From LMUY01 sp964245075 (GTDB lineage: Bacteria > Pseudomonadota > Alphaproteobacteria > Acetobacterales > Acetobacteraceae), in the NCBI GenBank assembly GCA_964245075.1, contig CAXTLC010000001.1, forward strand, positions 62,001 through 126,000: 64,000 bases of DNA. Direction: 5' to 3'. The notes under the pieces are model-generated. The model was not told the origin of the DNA, searched no databases, and worked only from the letters and a program-made list of their open reading frames with translations. Position 1 is the first letter of the stretch. Each line of letters begins with the position of its first letter. This document shows, piece by piece, positions 25,892 to 34,846 of this stretch. Made by a program: the position numbers and the translations under genes.

Positions 25892-26457
25892 GCCAGTGGA
25901 TGACAGAATCCGTTCTTTTGACGCTGGCGGCAGCCTGCTTGCTTTGCTTCACATGGGGCACCGCCTATCACTTCTCCCGCCGTCCGGGCAAACTGGTCGG
26001 AACGGTCGTCATCTCAGTCCTGAGCTTGTTCGAGTTCGCGATGTTTGCCTGGCAAACACGCCGCTTCGTGCCGGTTTCCGCCTCGGTGTTCTCTTGCGCC
26101 TTGTTCGCGTCGGCCGGCGCGCTCTGGTCGTGGGCCATCGTGGTTTCCCGCTCGACACCGCCAACGCTCGCGTTTACGGACGATCGGCCCGATCTGCTGT
26201 TCACTCATGGGCCATACGGCTTCGTGAGGCACCCGTTCTATCTTGCTTACATGGCGTTCTGGGTCGGAACGGCGGTCGCCGCGGATTATTGGGCTTGCTG
26301 GCTGACCGTCGCGGTGATCGGCATCTTCTACCGTAGTGCGGCCAGGTACGAGGAGGCTAAATTCTCGCGATCCGCTTTATCAGTGGACTATCGGCGCTAT
26401 GTCGAGAGGACGGGTATGTTTTTGCCTCGAATATGGCTTGTAGTGAGACCTTCCTAA
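25888..26457 (+). CDS. Isoprenylcysteine-carboxyl-methyltransferase-family membrane protein
   Basis: A 189-aa integral membrane methyltransferase of the ICMT/PEMT superfamily. Four or five hydrophobic helices surround the SAM-binding signature HGPYGFVRHPFYLAY (residues 107-121), and the C-terminal YEEAKF (154-159) plus DYRRYVERTGMFLPRIW complete the family pattern. ICMT-type enzymes methylate free carboxylates of lipidated substrates. The TTG at 25888 overlaps the acyltransferase stop (TTGA); ATG 25900 is the alternative. Overlap argues that both enzymes act on the same molecule: an acylated amino acid carboxylate would be a natural substrate, by inference. Confidence 0.75.
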   Translation: MSQWMTESVLLTLAAACLLCFTWGTAYHFSRRPGKLVGTVVISVLSLFEFAMFAWQTRRFVPVSASVFSCALFASAGALWSWAIVVSRSTPPTLAFTDDRPDLLFTHGPYGFVRHPFYLAYMAFWVGTAVAADYWACWLTVAVIGIFYRSAARYEEAKFSRSALSVDYRRYVERTGMFLPRIWLVVRPS

Positions 26458-26579
26458 AAATTTACTCAGGCTTGGATAGAAAACATGCATTGGTAACCAA
26501 GTTTTTCTTGATTTCTCGTAGGATCATGCGCTAGTCGGTTGCGCTGTTTGCTGGCCATTCCGCAGGGAAGAGACATATC

Positions 26580-29030
26580 TTGCAACCCGACCACCCAGAT
26601 CTCGTTGCAGATCGTCTTTGGTCAGTTGGTCAAGTCTGGCGCTGGTTCATTTCTTGCCTCAATGCCTGCTCACTTGCCGATCTTCCGGCCGTGAGTGCTG
26701 ACAAGGTTCGAAACGAGCAAGTAAACCTTCTGAGCATCTTCACCGCCGTCATGTCAGCCATGGGCTTCGGCACGATCGGCTTGGTGGAATACGAGTACTC
26801 CCATTTGAGGATGGGATGGCTGACGTCCGCATTGAGCGTGCTCATCGCGGCGTGCTATCTCAGGCTGATCGTGCTGGGATTGGATTGGGGGTGGGGCCCC
26901 GAGTTCAATTTCAAGCTCAAGAATCCCGAGCATGTCCGAGGGAAATTCGTCCGCACGATCATTTTCCTGGGTTGCTGCTGGGCGTTCTTGTTCATCAACG
27001 TCATGTGCCACGCCAATGGCGAAGGCAGGGCCCTGTTGTATGCTCTCATTGTAGGGCTGATATCGATGAGCGCCTTGGTCGCGCCGTTGTCGGCGGCCCT
27101 GGCGTTCTGGGTTCCGAACACGATTGCTGGCTTTATCTCGTTCGGCGTCTCCGACGCGGCTGATTTTGCCGTGATGGCTTTGCTGGCCGGGTATACCCTG
27201 CTCACGTTGTTCTGCCAGATCTACCTGAACCTGGCTTTGATACGCCGCGTCGTCGGCGAGATAAACCAGCTGGAAGGCCGTGAAACGATCGGCTTGCTGC
27301 TGCGGGATTTCGAGGAGTCGGTTTCGGACTGGCTGTGGGAAACGGACCAGGATGGCCGGCTTACCTACGTGTCAACCCGGTTTGCCGCAGTGGCCCAGAC
27401 AACCCCTGGGAAGCTTACAGGCGCAGAGCTGGTCGCCGTGCTCGGCCTGACGAAACCGGAAACCAGCACGGGGCCGGGGCGGCGGGCGACCGACCAACCC
27501 AACCTCATCTACTGCCTCAAGAACCGGCTACCCTTCAGGGACGTCTCAGTCGTCCTGACGGTCGGCTCGGACTCGGTCTGCTGGTCGCTTACCGGGAAGC
27601 CCAAGATCGGGCCGCGACAAACGTTTGAAGGATACCGCGGGGTGGGTTCCGACATAACCCAGTCCATGCACGCCAACGATCGCGCTCGTTTTCTCGCGCA
27701 CTATGATGAGCTTACCGGACTGGCAAACCGGCGGCTGTTTCGCGAGATCCTGGAAGCGCACTGCAATGAAGCGAAGGACCAACCGGTCGCGCTGCTCTGC
27801 CTTGACCTGGACCGTTTCAAAGCGGTCAACGACTCGTACGGCCATTCGACGGGCGACGCGCTCCTCGTCGCGGTTGCACGTCGTTTGCAGGACCATGTCG
27901 GGGCAGACTACCTCTGCGCCCGGCTGGGAGGGGACGAGTTCGCGGTCGTGCTGCAAAACGCCGCACCCGAGTTCGTCACCGAGGTTGCCAACCGCTTGGT
28001 CATCGGCCTTTCGAGGCCATACCAACTCGATGAGCTCCAGGTTGAGGTAGGGGCCACGATCGGCATCGCTTTCGCGTCGTCCAACTTCGCCTCGAGCACC
28101 GCCTTGTTCCGCAACGCCGACACGGCGCTCTACCAGGCCAAGGCGGATGGCCGGGGAAGGGCGCGGTTCTACGATCGGGAGCTGAGCGACCGCGACCTTC
28201 TCCGCAGCAAAATGCAAACCGAGTTGCGCGACGCCATCGACAATGACGACTTCCACGTTCACTTCCAGCCTATCTTCAGCTTGGCCAACGGGCAGGTGAC
28301 CGCTGTCGAGGCCCTTATGCGCTGGAACAGCCCGTCGCACGGGCCGCTGTCCGCTGGAGATTTCATACCGCTGGCGGAAAGCTGCGGGCTGATCGAAAGC
28401 CTCGGCGAGCAGATGCTCGCACGCGCTTGCAGCGAAGGCCGTCATCTACCGGCCTCGGTAAGGATAGCTGTGAACGTGTCCCCCCTCCAACTCCACAGCG
28501 ACCGGTTCATAAGCCACCTTCGGCAAGTGCTGGACCAGAGTGGCCTTAGCCCCTCCCGGCTCGAACTGGAGCTCACTGAAACGGCGCTGTTCGACATGAG
28601 CGCGCAAACGCTCGGGATGCTGAGAGAGATCGACCGGATGGGTGTCCATATCAACCTGGATGACTTCGGCGTCGGCCATACGTCCCTGGGCCAGCTCCGG
28701 AAATTTCCGTTCAGCACGCTGAAGATCGATCAAAGCTTCATTCAGGATCTGCCGGCGAACGCATCGGCAAGGGTGATTGTCCGCGGCCTGGCGTCGATGG
28801 CATCCGAACTGGGCATCAGGACCGTGGCCGAAGGCATCGAAACGTTCGAGCAGCTGGAACTTATCCGCCAGGCGGGCTGCGACGAAGCTCAGGGATTTTT
28901 CCTGGCCAAGCCAATGTCTGCACAGGAAGTGTCGCGTTTCACGAGCATCAACCATATCACGCGAGGCTACGTCGAGGCGCCCTTGCAGGCGCCGGGAAAG
29001 CTTCTCGTCCAGAACGCTGCGGCGGGCTAG
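26580..29030 (+). CDS. Membrane-anchored GGDEF-EAL protein with PAS domain
   Basis: An 816-aa c-di-GMP enzyme. Residues about 45-220 form six or seven membrane helices of a MASE-like sensor; about 235-355 a PAS-type domain (SVSDWLWETDQDGRLTYVS; VGSDITQ). The GGDEF motif is intact at 450-454 (LGGDEFAVVL), preceded by DELTGLANRRLF. The EAL motif is intact at 577-579 (AVEALMRW), with ELTETALFD, NLDDFGVGHTSL and TVAEGIET. Both diguanylate cyclase and phosphodiesterase activities are therefore possible. The TTG start has GGGAAGAG nine bases upstream. It follows the methyltransferase by 122 bases on the same strand, in A+T-richer sequence with its own possible promoter. Confidence 0.88.
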   Translation: MQPDHPDLVADRLWSVGQVWRWFISCLNACSLADLPAVSADKVRNEQVNLLSIFTAVMSAMGFGTIGLVEYEYSHLRMGWLTSALSVLIAACYLRLIVLGLDWGWGPEFNFKLKNPEHVRGKFVRTIIFLGCCWAFLFINVMCHANGEGRALLYALIVGLISMSALVAPLSAALAFWVPNTIAGFISFGVSDAADFAVMALLAGYTLLTLFCQIYLNLALIRRVVGEINQLEGRETIGLLLRDFEESVSDWLWETDQDGRLTYVSTRFAAVAQTTPGKLTGAELVAVLGLTKPETSTGPGRRATDQPNLIYCLKNRLPFRDVSVVLTVGSDSVCWSLTGKPKIGPRQTFEGYRGVGSDITQSMHANDRARFLAHYDELTGLANRRLFREILEAHCNEAKDQPVALLCLDLDRFKAVNDSYGHSTGDALLVAVARRLQDHVGADYLCARLGGDEFAVVLQNAAPEFVTEVANRLVIGLSRPYQLDELQVEVGATIGIAFASSNFASSTALFRNADTALYQAKADGRGRARFYDRELSDRDLLRSKMQTELRDAIDNDDFHVHFQPIFSLANGQVTAVEALMRWNSPSHGPLSAGDFIPLAESCGLIESLGEQMLARACSEGRHLPASVRIAVNVSPLQLHSDRFISHLRQVLDQSGLSPSRLELELTETALFDMSAQTLGMLREIDRMGVHINLDDFGVGHTSLGQLRKFPFSTLKIDQSFIQDLPANASARVIVRGLASMASELGIRTVAEGIETFEQLELIRQAGCDEAQGFFLAKPMSAQEVSRFTSINHITRGYVEAPLQAPGKLLVQNAAAG

Positions 29031-29093
29031 CCCGCCAGGGTCCTTACCGTGGCATGAACCGTGCCCCGTCGTGAGCCGGGCGGACAGCCGACT

Positions 29094-29477
29094 TCAAGGG
29101 CCGTGTTCCTCGTAACGGAGCAGGACGTCGTCCACCTGCTCAAGGAGGCGCGGAAAGTCGACCGGTTTGGAATGGTAGTCGTCGCACCCCGCCGCAAGGG
29201 ACTTTGCCCGGTCGCCGGCCATCGCGTGGGCCGTCAATGCCACAATGGGCAGGCGTCTCGTGTCCGCCTCCGCCCGCAACCGGCGCGCCACGGTCCACCC
29301 GTCCATGATCGGCAGGTCCATGTCCAGCAGCACGACATCCGGACGTTCCGCCGCCACCTGATCCAGCGCATGCTGCCCGTCATGGGCCAGCACGACCTCG
29401 AAGCCATGACGACGGAGACGGCGGGACAGGAAATCCCACAATTCCTCGTGATCCTCCACCAGAAGAATCTTGGTCAT
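29094..29477 (-). CDS. Single-domain response regulator (CheY/DivK-like)
   Basis: A 127-aa receiver with no output domain. Acidic pair in LLVEDHEE, phospho-acceptor Asp52 in VVLLDMDLPIMDGW, Thr in ALTAHAM and Lys in DYHSKPVDF. ATG 29477 directly follows GGAGGTGGG. It is a close paralogue of the receiver at 34466 (same DHEE-x-WDFLSRRL and LAAGCDDYH segments). It diverges from the AI-2E permease gene. Likely partner is the hybrid kinase at 31524. Confidence 0.87.
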   Translation of the reverse strand: MTKILLVEDHEELWDFLSRRLRRHGFEVVLAHDGQHALDQVAAERPDVVLLDMDLPIMDGWTVARRLRAEADTRRLPIVALTAHAMAGDRAKSLAAGCDDYHSKPVDFPRLLEQVDDVLLRYEEHGP

Positions 29478-29588
29478 CCCACCTCCTCGCCGCGCACGGT
29501 CGGGCACACTATGTGGTAGCTGCGCGGCGGCAATTCATCCAGTCTCCCTGGCCGAATCCGGCGCCGCCGGCAGCCGAGCGAGAGGCGA

Positions 29589-31436
29589 GTGGCAGTGTCA
29601 AGCAAAGATGAACCCGCTTTCGGGGCGGCTTCCCGCTTCGAGCAGCCTGGCTTGGGACGTATGCCAGCCGGTTTGACCGCCCTGAACGCAGGCGCCGTCG
29701 TGGTGGCCGCGCTGTTCTTCGGCCAAAGCCTGCTGGTCCCGCTCGTGCTCGCCGTGCTGCTCGCCTTCGTGCTGGCCCCGGCCGTGACGCTGCTCCGCCG
29801 CGCGCGGCTGGGCCAGGCAGGATCGGTGCTGATCGCCGTCATACTGGCGTTCGCCATCATCGGCGGCATCGGTCTGGTCGTCGGCAGCCAGATCGCGAGC
29901 TTGCAGGCCGACCTGCCGAACTACGCGTCCACCATCCGGCAGAAGGCCGGCTCACTCTCGGTGTTCAGCGAGTCCTTGGAGCGGCTGGCTGCCTCGGCGC
30001 AGCGGGTGCTGGGCGGAGGGGCGGCCCCCAACGGCGCCGCCGTGACGGTCACGCCGGCAACCCCCGCGCCGGCGGCCGGGTTCGAGGCGCCCTCGGCACT
30101 GGTCGTCGTGCGCACCGTGGTGCAGCCGCTGCTCGGGCCCCTGGCAACGGCCGGCATCGTCGTGATCTTCACCATCTTCGTGCTGCTCTACCGCGAGGAC
30201 CTGCGGGACCGCCTGGTGCGCCTGGTGGGCCGGCGGGACCTGCACCGCACGATTCTGGCGATGAACGAGGCGGCGCGGCGGCTGTCACGGTTCTTCCTGG
30301 CGCAGTTGGCGCTCAATGCCGGGTTCGGCGGCTACATCACTCTCGCGCTATGGCTGGTCGGCCTGCCCAATCCGCTGCTCTGGGGCATCCTGGCGGGGAT
30401 CATGCGGTTCGTGCCCTTCATCGGCAGCTTCATCGCGGTGGCCCCGCCCTTGCTGCTGGCGTTGGCTGTCTCGCCGGACTGGTCGCTGGCGGTGATCGTG
30501 ATGGCGCTGATCATCGGCGGCGACCTGGTCATGGGGCAGGTGGTGGAGCCGCTGATGTATGGCCACAGCACCGGCCTTTCCCCCATAGCGGTCATCTTGG
30601 CGACGGCGTTCTGGGCGCTGCTGTGGGGACCGATCGGCCTGCTGCTGTCCACCCCCTTGACCGTTTGCCTGGTGGTGGTCGGGCGGCACGTGGAAGCCTT
30701 GTCGTTCATGGACGTGATGTTCGGGGACGCTTCGCCGCTGGAGCCGGACGAGACGTTCTATCAGCGGGCGCTGGAGAACAACCGGGGGCAGCTCGTGGCG
30801 CAGGCGCGCAAGCAGGTCGCCGCCAGCTCGCTCGCCGAGTATTTCGACCGGGTCGCCCTGCGCGGCCTGGCGCTCGCCCAATCCGACCTGGCGCGGGATG
30901 CCTTGGCGTCCGACCGGATCGAGGCGGTTCATGGCCAGATCGAGCACCTGCTGACGGCGACGGCGGCCATGGCCGCCGCGTCGGCCGGCACCGTCGCGTT
31001 GCCGGGTTGGACAGAGGACGGCACCGTCATGTGCATTCCCGGTCGCGGGCAGTTCGATGACCTGACCGCATCCATGGCGGTCCAGGTGCTCTCGTCGCGG
31101 GGCTTCGGAGCGCGCGTGCTGCCCAACGTCGCACTCGGCGCCGGCGGGGGCGCCAGTGGGCTGGGCGGCGTCCGGCTCTGCTGCGTGTGCGCGCTGGAAG
31201 GTGGCAGCAGCGCCACCAGCATCCGCTACTTCGTGCGGCGGATCGCGCGCAGCATGCCGCAAGCGGTGGTGGTGGTATGCCTGTGGCAGGCTGCCCGCGA
31301 CAGCGCCATCCTGGCTGCGCTGCGCTCGGAGGGCGACGACGAGAGCATCGTGCTCTCCCTGGGAGAACTCGCGGCGCTCACGCAGGTCATCGCCGAGCGG
31401 GACCGGCATCCCGTGCTGGCAGCGCCGGCGGCGTAG
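29589..31436 (+). CDS. AI-2E family permease with long C-terminal soluble extension
   Basis: A 615-aa member of the AI-2E/PerM (UPF0118) superfamily. Helices begin around residue 28 (VVVAALFFGQSLLVPLVLAV); the family C-terminal membrane block holds PLLWGILAGIMRFVPFIGSF, the conserved VVEPLMYG and TPLTVCLVVVGRHVE. Typical members end near residue 370; here about 240 more residues follow, predicted soluble, with SSATSIRYFVRRIARSM and VVVVCLWQAARDSA resembling a Rossmann-like strand-helix pattern. Transport substrate is not deducible and AI-2 is not implied. It lies between the response regulator and the histidine kinase. Confidence 0.8.
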   Translation: MAVSSKDEPAFGAASRFEQPGLGRMPAGLTALNAGAVVVAALFFGQSLLVPLVLAVLLAFVLAPAVTLLRRARLGQAGSVLIAVILAFAIIGGIGLVVGSQIASLQADLPNYASTIRQKAGSLSVFSESLERLAASAQRVLGGGAAPNGAAVTVTPATPAPAAGFEAPSALVVVRTVVQPLLGPLATAGIVVIFTIFVLLYREDLRDRLVRLVGRRDLHRTILAMNEAARRLSRFFLAQLALNAGFGGYITLALWLVGLPNPLLWGILAGIMRFVPFIGSFIAVAPPLLLALAVSPDWSLAVIVMALIIGGDLVMGQVVEPLMYGHSTGLSPIAVILATAFWALLWGPIGLLLSTPLTVCLVVVGRHVEALSFMDVMFGDASPLEPDETFYQRALENNRGQLVAQARKQVAASSLAEYFDRVALRGLALAQSDLARDALASDRIEAVHGQIEHLLTATAAMAAASAGTVALPGWTEDGTVMCIPGRGQFDDLTASMAVQVLSSRGFGARVLPNVALGAGGGASGLGGVRLCCVCALEGGSSATSIRYFVRRIARSMPQAVVVVCLWQAARDSAILAALRSEGDDESIVLSLGELAALTQVIAERDRHPVLAAPAA

Positions 31437-31523
31437 CAACCATCTCGCGCCGGGTTGCGCCGCCTCACGCGCGCTGCCCGGCCATGGTATGGCCTGGCCT
31501 GGCAGACCGTCTGGAGTGCGCCC

Positions 31524-34445
31524 ATGTCCAAACACATCGCATGGCCTGGCTTGCCCGCCCGCGCATCCCGGCTTGTTGGGCGGTTCGAGCGGTCCACGCT
31601 GGCGGCTGGGACGCTTTTCCTGCTCGGCCTCGCGCTGGCAGCCACTCAGTTGGTGCTGGAAAGCGGTGCGCAGCGCCGCCTAGCTGTCGACACCGGCCGC
31701 GTCACGTCCGCCGAGCGCCTGCTTTCCGCCATGAAGGACATGGAAACGGGCGAGCGCGGCTACGTGATCACCGGGCGGGACGATTACCTCGAGCCGTATG
31801 CCGCCGGCAATGCGCTCGCGGACACCGAGTTGCGAACGCTGGCCGGGTTGGGCCGGGGAGCCGACGACTTGCCACAGATGGTGGCCGCAAAGCGGGCGTT
31901 GGCGGCCCGGATCATCGACACGCGCCGCACCCAGGGGGTCGCCGCCGCGCGTGAAGCGCTGCTGTCGAACGGCGACAAGGCGGCCATGGATGCGATCCGG
32001 GCCGAGGTGGGCACCTTGCAGGCGAACGCGCGCCGGCGCATCGGCAAGCTGGAAGGGGTGCAGTCCAGGCGGGCACCCTGGATGTACGGCGTGGCCGCCG
32101 CCGCTGCCCTGCTTGGTTTCGCCTGGATCGGCTGGGTCGCGCTACGCCGCCGCCGGGCCGAGCGGGAAACCCAGTCCTTGCTGACCGGCGTGCTGGACAA
32201 CGCGCCCATCGGGCTGGGCTTCATGGACCGGGCCATGCGGTTGCAGCACATGAACCGCGCCCTGTCGGCCATGAGCGAGCGGGCGCTTGGCGCCGACGTC
32301 GGCATGAGCCTGTGGGAGGTGATGCCGGATGCGAGGACCCAGTTGGAGCCGCGCTTGCGCCAGGTGATCGACGCCCGGCAAACCGTCAAGAACGTCGAGG
32401 TTTGCACCGAGAGCCTGACGGAACCCGGGCAAGTGCGGGAATTCCAGATCGGTTTCTTCCCGCTGCGCCAGCCCGATGACCGGCCCGGCAGCGACGGAGC
32501 CGGCATCGTGGTGGCCGACATCACCGACCGCAAGCGAGCGGAGCGGCGCGTGCGCGGCAGCGAGGAGCGGTTCCGCACCGTGGTGGACGCGAGCGCCGCC
32601 ATCGTCTGGGTCACCGCCGCCAACGGCGAGTTCTACCTGCCGCAGCTGCGCTGGACCGCCTTCACCGGCCAGTCGTTCGATGCGCTGAAGGGCAGGGGTT
32701 GGCTCGATGCCGTGCACCCCGAAGACCGCGACGCCACGCTGGCCACGTGGGAGGGCGCCGTGCGCGAAGGTCGCGACTACATGCTGGAGCATCGGCTGCG
32801 CCGCGCGGACGGCGCCTGGCGTGACATGGAGGTGCGCGGCGTGCCGGTGCTGGAAGACGGCGCGGTGCGCGAGTGGGTCGGGACCCACACCGACATCACG
32901 GAGCGGCGGCTGGCGGAAACCGAGTTGAGCGCCGCCAAGGACGCCGCCGAGGCTGCCAACCGGGCCAAGAGCCAGTTCCTGGCCAACATGAGCCACGAGC
33001 TGCGCACCCCGCTCTCCGCCGTGATCGGCTACAGCGAGATGATCGAGGAGGAGATGCAGGAGCTTGGCCAGACCGAGCTGCTGGGTGACCTGCGCAAGAT
33101 CAACTCCAATGCGCGCCACCTGCTCAGCCTGATCAACGACGTGCTCGACCTGTCGAAGATCGAGGCGGAGCGGATGACCACCTACGCCGAGGCGTTCACC
33201 GTGGCAGGGCTGGTGCACGACGTCGCCAGCACGGTGGGCTCGCTGGTCGCGCAGAAGAGCAACACGCTGCTGCTCGACCTGGGCGACGAGGCCGAGCTGG
33301 GCGACATGCACACGGATCAGGTCAAGCTGCGGCAATGCTTGCTCAACCTGATCAGCAACGCCGCCAAGTTCACCGAGAACGGCCGCATCACCCTGCGGGT
33401 GCGCCGCGAGAACGGCACGGTCGTCTTCGACGTGACCGACAGCGGCATCGGCATGACCGCCGAGCAGCTTGGGACCCTGTTCGAGCGCTTCACCCAGGCC
33501 GATGCGTCCACCACGCGCCGGTTCGGCGGCACCGGGCTTGGCCTCGCCATCACCCGCGCTTTTTGCCGCCTGCTTGGCGGGGACGCCACCGTGCGCAGCG
33601 CCCTCGGCGAGGGTTCGACGTTCACCATCCGCTTGCCGGCCGTGCTGCCGGAGGAGGCAGCGCCTGCCGAGCCGGAGCGGCCAGACCCGGCGCCCCACGC
33701 CGCATCCGCCCGCCACCTGGTGCTGGTGGTCGATGACGACCCGGCGCAACGCGAGCTGCTGCGCCGTTTCCTGGAGCGCGAAGGGTTCGCCGTGCAGACC
33801 GCCTCCAACGGCCGCGCCGGGATCGACATGGCCCGTGCCCTGCTGCCGCAGACCATCCTGCTCGACGTGATGATGCCGCAGATGGACGGCTGGTCCGTGC
33901 TGTCCAAGCTGAAGGCGGAGCCGGACGTTGCCGGCATCCCCGTTGTCATGGTGACGTTCATCAACGAGCCCGGCCTTGGAGCGTCGCTGGGGGCGGCGGA
34001 CACCATCCCCAAGCCGGTCGACTGGGACCGGCTGAAGCAAGTGATGGACCGTTTCCGCGGCGACGCGGGCGCCGTGCTGGTGGTGGACGACGACGCGGAT
34101 GCCCGGACGCGGCTGCGCACCGTGCTGGAAAGCCGCGGCTGGATGGTGACGGAAGCCGAGAACGGCCAGGCGGCGCTGGAGCAGGTGGACCGCGCGCTGC
34201 CGCAACTGATCCTGCTGGACCTGACGATGCCGGTGATGGACGGCTTCGCATTCCTGCGCGAGCTGCGGAACCGGTCGGGGTGCCGTGACATTCCCGTCGT
34301 GGTGCTGACGGCGCGGGACCTGTCGGCCAGCGACCGCGAGCGGCTGGACGGCGCCGACCGCGTGCTCAGCAAGGGCCAGATCAGCTTGCGTGACCTGGCC
34401 GGCGAGGTCCGCGCGTTGGCGCACCAGCCGAACGTCGGCGGCTGA
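31524..34445 (+). CDS. CHASE3 hybrid histidine kinase with two receivers
   Basis: A 973-aa membrane sensor kinase. ATG 31524 has GGAG seven bases upstream. Membrane helix about residues 25-45, CHASE3 sensor about 50-185 (METGERGYVITGRDDYLEPY), second helix near 195-215, two PAS domains (about 230-345 and 350-470). HisKA follows with His491 in NMSHELRTPLSAVIGYSEM, then an HATPase with NLISNAAKFTENGRI, DSGIGMT and FGGTGLGLAI. Two receivers come next: Asp781 (ILLDVMMPQMDGW) and Asp899 (ILLDLTMPVMDGF). The receiver gene at 34466 follows within 21 bases. Signal unknown. Confidence 0.9.
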   Translation: MSKHIAWPGLPARASRLVGRFERSTLAAGTLFLLGLALAATQLVLESGAQRRLAVDTGRVTSAERLLSAMKDMETGERGYVITGRDDYLEPYAAGNALADTELRTLAGLGRGADDLPQMVAAKRALAARIIDTRRTQGVAAAREALLSNGDKAAMDAIRAEVGTLQANARRRIGKLEGVQSRRAPWMYGVAAAAALLGFAWIGWVALRRRRAERETQSLLTGVLDNAPIGLGFMDRAMRLQHMNRALSAMSERALGADVGMSLWEVMPDARTQLEPRLRQVIDARQTVKNVEVCTESLTEPGQVREFQIGFFPLRQPDDRPGSDGAGIVVADITDRKRAERRVRGSEERFRTVVDASAAIVWVTAANGEFYLPQLRWTAFTGQSFDALKGRGWLDAVHPEDRDATLATWEGAVREGRDYMLEHRLRRADGAWRDMEVRGVPVLEDGAVREWVGTHTDITERRLAETELSAAKDAAEAANRAKSQFLANMSHELRTPLSAVIGYSEMIEEEMQELGQTELLGDLRKINSNARHLLSLINDVLDLSKIEAERMTTYAEAFTVAGLVHDVASTVGSLVAQKSNTLLLDLGDEAELGDMHTDQVKLRQCLLNLISNAAKFTENGRITLRVRRENGTVVFDVTDSGIGMTAEQLGTLFERFTQADASTTRRFGGTGLGLAITRAFCRLLGGDATVRSALGEGSTFTIRLPAVLPEEAAPAEPERPDPAPHAASARHLVLVVDDDPAQRELLRRFLEREGFAVQTASNGRAGIDMARALLPQTILLDVMMPQMDGWSVLSKLKAEPDVAGIPVVMVTFINEPGLGASLGAADTIPKPVDWDRLKQVMDRFRGDAGAVLVVDDDADARTRLRTVLESRGWMVTEAENGQAALEQVDRALPQLILLDLTMPVMDGFAFLRELRNRSGCRDIPVVVLTARDLSASDRERLDGADRVLSKGQISLRDLAGEVRALAHQPNVGG

Positions 34446-34465
34446 CGGGGCGGAGGTGGGGGTTC

Positions 34466-34837
34466 ATGAGGCTGTTGCTGGTCGAGGACCACGAAGAGAT
34501 CTGGGATTTCCTGTCCCGCCGGCTACAGCGCCGAAACTTCGAGGTGGCGGTCGCGACGGACGGGCAGTCGGGTCTGGACCAGGCGCGGGCGCAGGCGCCC
34601 GACTTGATACTGCTTGACATGAACCTTCCGGTGCTGGACGGCTGGTCCGCTGCCCGCATGCTCAAGGCCGACCCGGCAACTGCCGGCATCCCGATCATCG
34701 CACTCACCGCGCACGCCATGTCGGGGGACAAGGAAAAGGCGCTGGCGGCCGGGTGCGACGACTACCATCCCAAGCCGATCGAGTTCTCTCGGCTGCTCAC
34801 GCAGATCGAGGCGCTGACGGCCGCGGCGCGCGCTTAG
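34466..34837 (+). CDS. Single-domain response regulator, paralogue of 29094
   Basis: A 123-aa receiver: LLLVEDHEEIWDFLSRRL, Asp51 in LILLDMNLPVLDGW, Thr in ALTAHAMSGD, Lys in DYHPKPIEF. No DNA-binding domain. GGAGGTGGGGG precedes the ATG. It follows the hybrid kinase and is probably its phosphotransfer partner. By eye it is well over half identical to the receiver at 29094. Confidence 0.88.
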   Translation: MRLLLVEDHEEIWDFLSRRLQRRNFEVAVATDGQSGLDQARAQAPDLILLDMNLPVLDGWSAARMLKADPATAGIPIIALTAHAMSGDKEKALAAGCDDYHPKPIEFSRLLTQIEALTAAARA

Positions 34838-34846
34838 GAGGGTTGG

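Noticed and set aside
26458..26579. TTGGTAACCAA plus T-run as a terminator before the GGDEF-EAL gene
   Set aside because: The possible stem is only four base pairs, too weak for termination.
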